Shown one piece after another: positions 47,320 through 59,459 of a stretch of DNA of 64,000 nt (positions are counted from its first letter, which is position 1; every line of letters starts with the position of its first letter). Source of the stretch: Nyssa sinensis. Taxonomy: Eukaryota; Streptophyta; Magnoliopsida; Cornales; Nyssaceae. The notes beneath the pieces are model-generated. The model did no database searches. It had not been told where the DNA came from and was given only the letters and a program-made list of their open reading frames with translations. A program made the position numbers and the translations under genes. The stretch is from the NCBI GenBank assembly GCA_008638375.1, contig CM018048.1:54847847-54911846 (forward strand), given 5' to 3'.

Positions 47320-48790
47320 TGTTAGCTCTAAAGGTTTTCAACCAATGACGTCTCAATAATTTTGATAACAATAAAACATTATCCTAGTGGACTAATGTTT
47401 TATACAAGTGACAATGTAAATAGGTCATCAAGGTCAAAAAAGAATGTTGCCCAATAAATGACAAAGTCCATCAAGTTAAAGGATTCCACTCAAAAACATG
47501 CTTCAAGGTAAGAATCAAAATGATTGTAATGCTCTCATGATGAATCAAGCAAATAGGACACACTCAAGCCTAAGGATTTAAGACAAGTCAAGTGAAGACT
47601 TTTATTTTCCTTATGTTGAGTTTTGAGTGATTTAGGATTAAATTGATCAATGGTCATAAGCTCTTACTATTTAAAATGATAAACTAAGGAACTAACTTGA
47701 AATGATTTTTCAAAACAAAATAAATGCCATATTTTAAGTTTTGAAAGATCAAAAGATTTTGATAAAAATATATTGAGAAAAATAAGTTAGAAGACACTTA
47801 TTGTCCAAACCAGTTGACAAATTCATGGAACTAGTGACCGATTCTTAAGGCATATTTTTACACTGATCAAACCAGTCAACCAATTCTAAGAACCAATCGA
47901 TTGAGTGACCTTTTTCTCAAAAAAGCCTAAGACTCACTGTCCAATTCAAGTCAACCTCTAAGGAGAATCAGTTGACTATTTTTCAAGGCTAAAAACTATG
48001 TACATTAGAACCAGTCGACTGATTCAAAGGACCAGTCGACTAATTGTTCTTAATTGTTCTTGAACAATTGAACCTTAATCGCTCTGAAAAATTCGGTTGA
48101 TCTAATCAGTCGACCAGTCCTCAATCTAGTCAACTAATTGATGATTCAATTGACTAAACTTGTCGATCTAGCAATCATGAATTCAAATTTTGAACATACA
48201 AAAATGAGAGAAAGGGCTTTTTTTAAAAAACAATGGACATATTCTTTTAAGGGGTATAAATAGAGGTTTTCTAGGGCATTCTATGCCATCTCTTTATATG
48301 CTTATACCTCTACATCTTTGTTCCTGACTTTAGATCTAAACATTGAAAATCTAGATCTAAAAGTTCTACTCATCTTAAATACTCTGAGTTTACACCAGAT
48401 CTATCGATAGAGACCGGGCATTTTATTGTGTCATCTATTTAAAGAGAGTGCCTTTTGGTAAATAACATTGTATCATCTCATTGCGGTGAGAGTTGTTGGT
48501 AGATGCTACCCGATGAGGTAAAAAGGTATATTATACTAGGATAAGAGGGTTGTGGTCCTCGCATTGTAAAGGTTTGATCTCCACCTACAAGAAGGTCACA
48601 ATAGTGGAAAAAATCAAGTGAGGATGCCTGAGTTGAGGATGTATGAAGTTTTCTGAACCTCATAAACTGTTATGTTTGCTCTCTCTGTCTCTCACTATTG
48701 TTTACTTATTTGTGCACTTACAACATTCATTTTTAAATCTTTGCAAAGAAACTAATATTTGCAATACACCCTATTCTTCCCCCCCCCTCT
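47320..48790 (+). mobile_element. Copia-like 3' LTR with polypurine tract
   Basis: A polypurine tract (aaaagggagaga, 47307-47318) precedes TGTTAGCTCTAAAGG. The LTR ends near 48790 after 'accctattcttcccccccc', the C-rich phrase found near copia LTR ends. It carries scattered variants of ccagtcgactgatt (47810-48180). Internal DNA to the left (46900-47319) is non-coding; no matching 5' LTR is in the window. The right end abuts MULE coding sequence. Confidence 0.55.
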
Positions 48791-50107
48791 AAGGTAAATA
48801 TGTAAGCAATAGTAGGCAACTATAAGCAGCAATTGGCAGGGATGGGAATGACAACATATTTTCCATTGCCATGGCAATTATAGAGGCTGATGCAAAGGAT
48901 TCTTAGAGTTGGTTTATGATTGAATTGATGGCTTATTTTGGGAGAGTGGAAGAAATAGGTTGGACCTTTATATCAAATAGGGAAAAGCATAGTTATTAAA
49001 CTATTATCATACCTAATAAATTAATATTGAACAAAAAATTATAATATTATATGAATTCTTATATTGTCATTCCTTATTTCAATTACTAAATTATAATTAA
49101 AGTATCAAATCTATTGTTAAAATTCAAGTTAAATATTACATAAGCATGATAATAAAAAGTAAAAACACCTAATGAATATATTAAATATATCTTCAAGGTA
49201 TTTTAATATCATTTATGAGGATAAATCATTTAAAAGTTTGGTTGTTAAGTCATTTTTTTGTAATTATTTACAACCCAACCGGTTCACACAAACCCATCTG
49301 GTTCACTAGCTCAACCATAAAACCGGCTGAGTTAAACGATTTTACCGGTTCACATCCTTAACTGGTCCAATAACAAAATCGGACCTGTCTGGCCTGTGAT
49401 TTACTTGGTTGACCCATTAGGCCCGCCGGGGTTTAATAACACTGGGCAAAAGGGTTTAGTTGAAACATTTCAAAACCTTCTTCCTACAATAGATCACATG
49501 TATTGTTTAAGGCATATTTATGCCCATTTCAAAGTCAAGTTTAGAGAAAAAGAATTGAAGGAAATGTTGTGGAAAGCAGTTTCAACAACCTCTATGAAAG
49601 AATTTGAGTTTTATTTGAATGAAATTCAAAAGCTAGATGTTAAGGCATATGGTGGGTTGAAGAAACTAAATGGTAGGCTGGGTCTCATTTCAGTACAAGA
49701 TGCAAATGTGAAATTCTAGTAAATAATCTGAATGAGTCTTTTAATGGAAATATTTTAGAGGCAGGAGATAAACCCATAATGAGTATGGTAAAGTGGATTA
49801 GGATGAAGGTTATAAATTGAACTCAATTAAAGAAGTAAGGCACGAAAAAATATGGTGGTCCAATTTGTCCAAATATACAACAGAAGTTAGAGATCATCAC
49901 GGAGTAGTCAAGGAATTACTTTCCAAGTTAGGTAGAGGTAATGAAATTTAAGGTTGATTGTTTTGACACAACACATGTAGTGGATGGAGAGCGTAGGACT
50001 TGTACTTGTAGGAGGTGGGATCTCACTAGAATCTCATGCAAGCATGCAGTGAGTGCATTGCAACTCCACAAGAAGAAACCAAATGACTATGTGCACATCT
50101 TTTATAG
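48790..50107 (+). mobile_element. MULE transposase relic, part 1
   Basis: Frames on plus give pieces of a plant MULE transposase in order: AAIGRDGNDNIFSIAMAIIE and ADAKDS (about 48830-48905); after an insertion, QKGLVETFQNLLPTIDHMYC and LRHIYAHFK (49444-49545); then the SWIM zinc finger CTCRRWDLTRISCKHAVSAL (50000-50062) and KKKPNDYVHIFYS, where the copia element interrupts. Stops and frameshifts make it non-functional. It continues at 60874. Confidence 0.85.
48988..49443. mobile_element. TIR element inserted in the MULE gene
   Basis: 456 bp between matching parts of the transposase frame. Ends are inverted: catagttattaaac and, at the right, gtttaataacact. The flanks agggaaaag (48979-48987) and gggcaaaag (49444-49452) are a 9-bp target duplication with two changes, as made by Mutator-type elements. 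Inside are repeated 'ccggttcac' and 'aaccggctgag' phrases. Confidence 0.75.
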
Positions 50108-51365
50108 TGTTAGGACTATTCGTCTAATCTGTGAGACAAAACTGTCATTAAGTTATAATGTTGACCAAGTTATTGAGTGTAGAGTCCTTAAGCCTTGTGA
50201 TCATTAAAGAACGTGTCTGGTTTCAGTTTAAGGCTGTCTTATTTCCACATAACTCTCACATACTGCATATGGAAAATCATTGATTAGCTCTTGGTAAGTT
50301 TGGATAGGATCTATCTCACACACACACACACTCTCATGTATTAAGTTTAACTTACTATTTTAATATGTGAAAGTGTATAGTGTAATGGTTCTATGAATAA
50401 TAATAGCTCACTTAACTATGCCTAGTTCTGAAAGATTGCTTAAGTGGGTTATTATATGTTATTGACTTAAAACTAGAAATTTTAGGGTTTTTTCACAATA
50501 TTGATTCGAACAAATCATGAGTTCGTTCGCACGAAATAGAAATTTGTTTGCACGAATAATTCTAGTGAGCTTATCGTATATTTTAACAAAATATTCGTTT
50601 GATCTTTCAATCGAACGAATTTTTTAGAAACCCATTCGTGGGACATTCGTTCGAACAAATGATCCAACGAATTTTGCAGTACCTTTTATATCACATTCGT
50701 TTAATAATTCGTTCAAACGAATTGAGGTTCGTGCGAACAAACACCTAATTCTTGGGAACGAATGTTGCGCATATCAATTTTGTAATTGGGTTTAAACAGT
50801 TTGATTTCCTTTCTAAAACCTATCCTATATAAGGATTTGATCTCTAATTCGTGAAAATACTTTTGGCTTGCTATCAAAGAGAGCTTCTAAACTTTCCAAA
50901 AGTTTTTTTTCTTCATATGCATATTGCACACATAGATAAATCCTTGAAGAAAACCTGTATTCCATCTTCTACATTGTTCGTTTGAGTACAAGTTTATGGA
51001 TTTCAAGTTTGTGCAATCAGGCAGAGTTCGAGATTGCGTGGAGTTCGCAATTGTGCTTGGATCGTCGTTTGTGGAGTTCAAAGCAACAGATACATTTGAA
51101 GGGTACTTGAGGATTTAAGTTTGAGAAGATTCAGATTATCAACAAGGCTTGAGGGACTAAGATTGAGTTGTAAAGAGTTTGTAATCATCAAACCTCTTCT
51201 AGTGGATTCACATCTGGGTTAGCACCCCAAGGTTTTCCAAAGTAGATTTAGTTGATCTGTGGTTGTTTTCTCATCAACAAATTCGATGCACTGCCTTTAT
51301 CTTTTTACTATTGCTTTATTTATTATTGTTATAATTATTATTGCATGTCACTAAATTTTTTTACA
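50108..51365 (+). repeat. 5' LTR of the copia element (3' end deleted)
   Basis: Matches the 3' LTR from TGTTAGGAC up to ...TTTTTTTACA. The last ~117 bp of the 3' LTR (60752-60868) are absent here, and the sequence goes straight to the PBS. It contains many TTCGTTCGAACGAA-like motifs at 50505-50765. Confidence 0.88.
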
Positions 51366-51366
51366 C

Positions 51367-51376
51367 TATCAGAGCT
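51367..51376 (+). other. Primer binding site
   Basis: TATCAGAGCT follows the 5' LTR, matching the core of the common plant tggtatcagagc site complementary to initiator tRNA-Met. Confidence 0.75.
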
Positions 51377-51413
51377 TAATCTTAGGTATTAGATTGATCC
51401 TATACTTGTCTAG

Positions 51414-53117
51414 ATGGATAATCGTAAATGAGGTTTTATATCTCGTCCTTCATTGTTTGATGGTACTAATTATGTATATTGGAAAGCTAGGATGAAGGCA
51501 TGCATTCCTTAGATCTATTGATGAATGTGTCTGGTTGACTGTTATTAGTGGTTGGACCCATCTCACCACTGTTGCTACCGCTGAAAAACCAACTGAACTT
51601 AAACCAAGAGTTGAATTGAATGAACTAGAACTTAGAATGACTAGTTGCAGTACTAAAGGGTTAAATACAATTTTCAATGCAGTTAGTGCTAATGAGTTTA
51701 GGTGTATTATAACACTGTAAGACGTCTAAGGATACCTAGGGGAATCCTACAAATTACCTATGAAGGTACCACTGCTGTCAAGAGGTTTAAACTTCAAATG
51801 TTGACCTCTAAGTTCGAATCACTTAGAATGGATGAGTCTAAATCATTTGATGATTTTTATGCAAAACTAAGTGATGTTGTCAATTCTTCTTTTAATATTG
51901 GAGAAAGAATTGAGGAGCACAAAATTGTGCGCCAGTTGTTAAGATCTCTACTTGAGCGATTTCAACCAAAAGTCACTACTATAGAAGAAAGCAAAGATAT
52001 TGACTCCATGAGAGTTGATGAGTTGGTAGGTTTACTCCAGACTTATGAGTTGAATTGTAAACACAATATGAGACCAAAAAGCATAGCCTTGAAATCAATT
52101 CAAGAAAAACCTGAAGATGAACAAGACACTGAGTCTACATCTCTTAATGATAATGACCTAGTCATATTTGTCAAAAGATTCATCAGATTCCTTAAAGGTA
52201 GGAAAAATAGTTCATCCAATCAAGGAAGCTCTTCTAGAAAGTCAAATTCAATCTTAAACAATTCAAAAGGCAAATCAACCTCTAGTAGTGATAGGAGAAA
52301 AATCTCAAATCAATCATCTGGTCCATCTCCTATAGAATGCTATGATTATCATAAGTATGGTCACATCACTGCAAATTGTCCCAACAAAAAGAAAAATAAG
52401 GGGAATAGTAATTCTAGGGCGATGAACTCAACCTTGACCGATGATGATAATGAATAGGATGAGAAGAGTAAAAGTGATGATGAAGTAGAAGAAGAACAAC
52501 AGTTCTTGGCCTTCACTATCACCACCAATAGTCCTGAGATTTCTCTAACCCATAATGTTAGTGAAAAATATTTTGATGGTGAAGATTCCTCAGAGAGTGA
52601 AAGTGACAATAAAATCGATCATAATAAACATGCAGCTTATAATCAATTGTATAAAGAATCATTTAAACTCAAGAAAGTTAATCTCAAGCTTGTTGCCAAA
52701 TTAAAAATGGCTGAAAAAGAGAAGAGTGCTAATATTGAATGTGAAACTCTTATTAGCTAGTTCAAGGCTGATCGAGCTACTCTTCTTGAGAGGTTGAATG
52801 AAGTTGAGATTGAGAGAAATTCCTTAGGTTTGGAGATTGATAGTTTAAAGAAGGAGTTTGTCTCTAATAAGTCTGAAAAGATTGATTTCCAAGGTCGAAT
52901 TCATAATCTTGAAGTCGAACTTAAAAAGGCTAAAAAAGTTAAGGTTACTCTTGAAGACAGGTCTAATAAATTAGGAAAAATATTGAACACTGTCACCTTC
53001 AAAAGTAATAAGGTTGGTCTGGGATATGATACTGTTCGTGATTATAAAAAACCCATCGTGTCCAACCAATCTCAAAAGGCACCTCTAATGCCAGTTAAGT
53101 TTGTGTCTCCTATTTAA
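51414..53117 (+). pseudogene. Copia gag, broken
   Basis: Starts MDNRK and meets a stop. It continues SRPSLFDGTNYVYWKARMKA, then a UBN2-type gag domain (FESLRMDESKSFDDFYAKLS, 51815-51875). The zinc knuckle at 52337-52380 reads CYDYHKYGHITANC with the second Cys replaced by Tyr. An acidic stretch and a long coiled coil follow (52506-52985, for example NSLGLEIDSLKKEFVSNKSE). Several in-frame stops and one frameshift are present. Confidence 0.85.
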
Positions 53118-53479
53118 AAGCCTCAAGTTGTATCACAACCAAATGCATGGTATTATAGTTATTGTAAGAAAGAAAGACATACAAAGGAATATTGTAAAGA
53201 GGCTAAGAGAGAGAAAAATTACCAAATCACTAGTATGCCAAAATCAGAGTTGTCAATCATAAAGCAATAATTAAACACCTTAGTTCAGAGATTTCAGAGT
53301 TTAGCTCAAAGAGTCAGTAATATGACTAATTATTGTAGATTGTCATACAACTCTAAGATTAGAACTAATGATAACGAAAGTCATCCTAGAAAATTCAAGC
53401 AAATCTGGGTTAGAAAAGATAAGTTGAATTGTCTTGTTATTCACACTACTTTGAGTGCTCAAAATATCACTCAATGGTA

Positions 53480-54620
53480 CTTTGATAACAGGTGTTAAAG
53501 GCACATGACTGGAGATAGGTCCCTATTTTTTCATTTGGAGAAGTACAATGGTAGGATTGTCACTTTTGGTGATGCTAGTAAATCTACTGTGTTGGGAAAT
53601 GGTTTAGTTCTTCTTGAATGTCTTCCTAAACTAGAAAATGTTCTTTATGTTGATGGTCTAAAAGCCAACTTAATCAATATAAGTTAGCTATGTGATGACA
53701 GTCTTGCGGTTCACTTCTCTAAAAAAGAGTGTAAAGTTTTTAACACAAAAGGTAGGTGTGTCTTGCAAAGGATTAGGACAATTGATAATTGCTATAGAAT
53801 AATTCCAAATTCCACTGTCATATGTAATAAGGCTAAGGTTGAAAACTGCAACTTGTGGCATGAGAGACTAGGTTATTTGAACTCTAAAGATATAAAAATT
53901 TTGTCAAATAAAGACCTAGTCCGTGGACTACCAAAACTAGGTAAGACCTCTACAAGTATATGTAGTACGTGTAAAAAAGCTAAGAAAACTAGAGTATCAC
54001 ATAAAAATTCTTCCCCATTATCAACCTCAAGTCATTGGAACAAATCCATATGGACTTGATGAGTCATTCTAGAACTGAGAGTCTTGGTGGTAGGAGATAC
54101 ATCTTAGTTATGGTAAATAATTTTTCTCGATACTCTTTTGTAGATTTTCTTAGAGAAAATTCTAATGTGTTTAATGTTGTTATTAGGATTAGTTAAAGAA
54201 TTCAAAATGAGAAAGGTTACACAATTGTGAGAATAAGAAGCGATCATGGTACTGAATCTAAAAAATCCCCTGTCATTGATTATTATGATAACCTAGGCAT
54301 AAAACATGAGTTTTTAACTCCCAAGACACCTCAAAAGAATGGGGTGGTTGAGAAAAAAAAATAGAGTCATTCAAGAAATGGCAAGAGCCATGCTCTTTGG
54401 GAAAACTATTTTTGGGCTGAAGCTATTAAGTACGGCTTGTCACATGATCAATAAGGTTTTTTCCTTTTGGAAGATACAGGAGCGAAACAATCAACCTATT
54501 GATATTGGACCAAGTTCGAGTCAGACTCCGTATAAGTTGTGGACCGGTAAGAAACCTAGCCTTAAGTATTTCAAAGTCTTTGGTAGCCATTACTATATTT
54601 TAAGAGATAAGAAAACTTAG
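53480..54620 (+). pseudogene. Copia protease and integrase, broken
   Basis: A protease-like start with RHMTGDRSLFFHLEKYNG (the DSG site is changed to DNR and followed by a stop), the GAG-pre-integrase zinc finger (NLWHERLGYLNSKDIKILS, CSTCKKAK), and an integrase core with RSDHGTES and TPQKNGVVEKKNR. There are frameshifts near 54060 and 54190. Confidence 0.85.
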
Positions 54621-55029
54621 GAAAATTTGATCAAAGAAATGATGATGGTATCTTCTTAGGTTATTCTACCAACAGTAGAGCTAATGGAGTTTATAATTTT
54701 AGAAATTTTACTATTATGGAGTCAATCAATGTTGTAATTGATGACTTGGAAAAAGTAGATACATTAGAAAATATGGATGACCCTATTATTCTTGATGAGC
54801 TCATTTTAAATAATGAGGATAAAGGGTTAAAAAATGGACAACTTGGGTTGAAAGAGCTCATGATCCCTCCAACATAATAGGAAATCCTAAGAGTAGGGTT
54901 AAGACAAAAGCTTAAATTGACAATGAATTGAGTTTTCATTACTTCACTTCTCAAATAGAACCCAATGATGTAAAAGAAACTCTTTTCCATGATGATTGGA
55001 TTATTGCTAGACAAGAAGAGTTACTTTAA

Positions 55030-56491
55030 TTCAAAAACTTGATGTTTGGAAATTGATCTCAAGACTTAGAGATAGTAATGTCATTGGCATTAAGTGGATT
55101 TTTAAGAACAAATTAGATGAATATGGTGTCATTGTTAGAAATAAGGCTAGGTTAGTTACTCAAGGTTATACCCAGGTTGAGGGGATAAACTTTGATAACA
55201 CTTTTGCTCCATTTGCTAGACTAGAAAGTGTGAGATTACTTCTAGCCATGACATGTCATTTGAAAATTCAGACTTTATCAAATGGATGTTAAGAGTGCAT
55301 TTTTACATGACAATCTTAAAGAAGAAGTCTATGTGGAACAGCCCAAGGGGTTTGAAGATCCACAAAGTCCTAGTCATGTTTATCATCTTAAGAAAACGTT
55401 ATATGGTTGAAAGCAAGCTCATAGAGCTTGGTATGAAAGGCTATCTTCATATCTCCTTGAGAAAGGTTTCTCAAGAGGAGGAGCTGATAAGACTGTTTGT
55501 AAGGATGGATAGAAAGGACTTTGTGATAACACAAGTCTATGTTGATAACGTAGTATTTGGTTCAAATAGCACTAAACATACTCGTGAGTTTGTTGAAGAG
55601 ATGAAAGTAGGTTTTGAAATAAGTATGGTTGGTGAGTTGAACATTTTTTTAGGACTCAAAGTTAAATAGATGAGAGATGGGATTTTTATTTCTCAATCAA
55701 AATATGCTAAGGAGTTAGTAAAGAAATTTGGCTTAGAAAATGTTAAGCATGTAAGAACTCCTATGAACACTAGTACAAAGGTACAAAGCTTAGTAGTGAC
55801 ACAATAGGCAAAGATATAGATCCCACATTGTATAGGAGTATGATAGGTAGTTTACTTTATCTCACTTTTAGTAGACCTGATATTGCCTTTAGTGTTGAGG
55901 TTTGTACATAGTTTCAGTCTGAACCTAAAGAATCTCATTTGATTGCATTAAAACGGGTTGTTAGATATGTTAATGCAATTTTAAAGTATGGCATTTGGTA
56001 TTCCATTGATACTAATGCTACTTTAGCTGCATATTCTAATGCGGATTGGGCCGAAAATGTTGATGATCGAAAAAGTACTTCTGATGGTTGTTTTTACTTG
56101 GAGAATTCTCTAGTATCTTGGTATTGTAAAAAATAGAATTCAATTTCTTTCTCCACAGTTGAGGCAAGAGTATATTGTTGTAGGTAGTTGTTGTGCTTAG
56201 CTTTTGTGGATGAAGCAAATGTTAAAGGATTATGTGATAATTGTTGATATTATGATAGTATATTGTGATAACTCGAGTGCAAATAATATCTCTAAAAATC
56301 ATGTTCAACATTCTAGGACTAAGCATATAGATATTAGACATCACTTCATAAGAAAACTTGTTGAAGATAATGTCATATCTTTAAATTATGTCCCATCTGG
56401 CCTTCAACTTGCATATATTTTCACAAAACCTCTAGATAGTCTAAGGTTTGAGAACCTTAGAAAATCTATTAATATTTGTTCTATTAATTGA
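55030..56491 (+). pseudogene. Copia reverse transcriptase and RNase H, broken
   Basis: RT pieces: IGIKWIFKNKLDEYGVIVRN, ARLVTQGYTQVEGINFDNTF, and the catalytic box as YVDNVVFGS, where YVDD is expected, so the second Asp is lost. The RNase H region has AAYSNADWAENVDDRKSTS, and KHIDIRHHFIRKL with the end VPSGLQLAYIFTKPL. Frameshifts and stops are scattered through 55270-56200. Confidence 0.88.
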
Positions 56492-56499
56492 GGGTTCAT

Positions 56500-57730
56500 C
56501 TCTTTTCTTATAAATTTCTACTTTGATGACAAGAAAACTTTGATTTTTATTCTTCATAAGTAGTACATGCATTGTCATGAATATTTGAATGCATTCAATT
56601 TCTTTAATTTTTGTTGCTCCTTTTCACTCTTACACATGCACGTTTATCTTATGAGATTGAATTTGTTGAGACAATGGATTATAACAATCTTATGTTTATC
56701 TTTCAATATGCCCATGGCTAGAAGAAAGTTTTTCAATGACTATGATTTGAATATTTGCTCTCAACACTAATGTGCATAAAAGTATTTTCTTTATTTGACA
56801 AGGAAAGGGCTACCTGTAGGGCAGTGTGTATGCTAGCAAAGGGGTGTACCTTTGAAAAAATTTGCCTCTCTAATTTGTGTGAAAGCCACCTTGAGGAATG
56901 CCAATGCATTTAAGCTGAACAAAGTTCAATGTTCTACCTGAATCCATTAAGGGGGAGTTTGTATAAATTATATTGATCATGTCATCCAAGAAACAATTCA
57001 TTATAGTTGTTTGTACTTATTAATTGATAAATCACTCAATATTGTTTTGAAGTTTTTGAAACAAACTCAATTTCATGAGATAAGTTAGTTTATTTGCACT
57101 TTTATGAGAACATGAGATTGAATTGATTGCCTACATTTTAGTGTCTTTTGATCATGCTTTGTATATAGAGATTTTAAGACTGCTTGTCATTCTCTCCTTG
57201 GAATCATTATGATTAATCTCAGCAAATAGTTTATTTTAAAAGAAAAAAATTTAGGGATTATTTCTCTTTTCGTCATTTTGAGCTACTGGAAAATTTGTTT
57301 GAATGAATTGAGGACTCTTTTGAACGAAAATGCATTAATAGTTGGCACGAATATCACGTTCGTTCGAACGAACATTCATTTGAACAAATCATCCATTTGT
57401 TCGAACGAATCCTGAAGAAGTTCAGAAATCATAGAATTCAGCAAATTCTGAATTCTTCATCTTTTTCTCCATAGTTCTCCCTTTCAATTTTTTCTTTGTA
57501 TTGCAAATTTTGAATCTCGTGTTTTAGAATTTTCCAGTTTCGCTCCGGTTAGATCATTGCTCTGCATCTAGGCTTCATTTTCACCGATTGGTTTCAACAT
57601 GTAACGTCTTTTCTACAGGTGTGCGGTGAGTTTTATCTTTTAGTTTGTTTTCTTTAGATTATAAGATTTGTTTGAAATTGTTACTACAGTTTTCAAACTT
57701 AGCACCTCTCTTAGTTATTTTCTTTTAGAT
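56500..57730. other. Copia internal spacer
   Basis: Non-coding DNA between pol and the extra ORF. At 57340-57410 is a cluster of CGTTCGAACGAA-type motifs, the same as in the LTRs. A polypurine-like 'aagggggag' at 56949-56957 looks like an internal PPT. Confidence 0.55.
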
Positions 57731-57734
57731 AATT

Positions 57735-58973
57735 ATGGCACCTCGTCAACATCTTTCTACGGAGAATCAGTTTCCTTTTACCATTTCTTTGGTTCCTTGA
57801 CCGAGGAATCCTCCTCTGTACAGGTCTGCTACTGCTCGGACTCATCGCCTTGTCATTCAGGGTCGTGAGTTTTTACTTGAATGGTATGCTAGGTTAGGTT
57901 AGATTAATGGGACCTGGGCATTTTTCCAATTTTTTGCACGAGGTTAGCTTCCCTTGTTATCTATCTCTAGTCCCATTGATGTGTCGCTAGTTCGCGAGTT
58001 CTATGCGAACTTAGAGACAATTTACGATTAGGTCACTGCCAGAGTATTTATGCATGGCATTACTTTTGATTTTACGTCTACTCTTATAGCAGAGACTCTT
58101 GGCATTCCTTGAGAGGATAAGCCTAGTTTTCGTTATGCTCCAAGCACTGCACCTAAGGAGGAGGTTTTAGCTAAGGCACTCCCTCGTGATAGGTCATAAG
58201 TCTTTCGGGTCATAAGTGCTCATCTATCACAAGGTCTTCTTTCTGATGACTAGCGCTTTTTTAATCTAGTGGTCTCATATGATTTATCCCCATTGAGTCA
58301 TACCAATACCCTAACTCAATCTCACTCCGCTCTCTTATATGCCATTGCCATTGAAGTTCTGATTGATGGAGTTTATGTCATCTTCTTGGCCATTGATGGT
58401 GTCGCCTCTGGTCGGCGTACTGCCGTTCTTCCCTTTGGTAGTGTCATTACTAAGATTTGTGTGTCAGGATGTCCCAATCTACACTTTAGATATGATGAGG
58501 GAGTTATTTGGGCTCTTTACTAGACGCACATTGATGCAATCTGAGTGTTATGTTGACCCTATTACTGATGAAGACATAGAAACAGATGCAACTAAGGCTG
58601 GTGGCGCAGTTCCTAATGTGGATTATCTGGTCGATCAGACGCCTCCTTAGTATCGCCAAGATCCCTCTCCACCTCGTCCATTTTATTTAGATCCTAGTGC
58701 ATCTTCATCCAGTGCTCCTCCTCCCGTTACTCAAGAGGATTTAGAGGAGTACTTTCAATGACTAAGGATGGATTTCTTCATACCTATTCTATAGAAGTTG
58801 AGTACCCAATGCGTTCACATTCAGGCGATTCATGAGCTTTAGGATCAGTTTGCTACCAATTTGTTTGCGACGGCCACTGATCTCCACTCTCTCATTCCTG
58901 ATGATGATGATGGGGACAATGGTGATAATGGAGGCTTCATCCCTGATACCTCTACTACTTTAGTGTCTGAGTG
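57735..58973 (+). pseudogene. Extra 3' ORF of the copia element, 'putative plant transposon protein'-like
   Basis: Begins MAPRQHLSTENQFPFTISLV and runs in one frame through several stops: HRLVIQGREFLLEWYARLG, DVSLVREFYANLETIYD, VTARVFMHGITFDFTSTLIA, ETLGIP, then FNLVVSYDLSPLSHTNTLTQ and SHSALLYAIAIEVLIDGVYV. This layout fits the plant family called 'putative plant transposon protein' (recalled as PF20167). It ends in a Pro/Ser-rich and acidic tail. Stops are mainly TAG/TGA where CAG, CGA or TGG would fit. Its role is unknown. Confidence 0.7.
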
Positions 58974-59446
58974 ATCATGTAGTAAGGAGATTTGTGTATT
59001 GGCTATTCACTTAATTTTTTTTTTATTCCTATCTTGTCACATTTTATATTATGTTTTAATTGATTATATTTTGTTTAGACTGATATCTTAATTATATATC
59101 ATATCATGTTGATGATTTTCTTTGTCATTTCATGACAAAAAAATGGGAGATTTGTGATAGGGGAAGGGGGAGGGGGTATAATTTTTTTTACTTGTATGCA
59201 TGATTACGCTTTTGACTATTGATCTACAATTGTGGTCATTTATCTTTTATTCATATAAAGCTTTCCACAAGTATATTATAGTGATTGTTTTGCAGAAACA
59301 CAGGTTAAATTGATCATGCTATTGATTGCAATATCACAAGTCATTAGATTAGACATCCCATGTAAATCTTTTCTTACAGGTTTTTGGGGTTTACTTGTGG
59401 GTATCTAGTTTTAGTTGTTCTTGTATTGAGTTTTGTCACAGATTGT

Positions 59447-59458
59447 CAAAGGGGGAGT
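59447..59458 (+). other. Polypurine tract of the copia element
   Basis: AAAGGGGGAG immediately before the 3' LTR start at 59460. Confidence 0.8.
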
Positions 59459-59459
59459 T

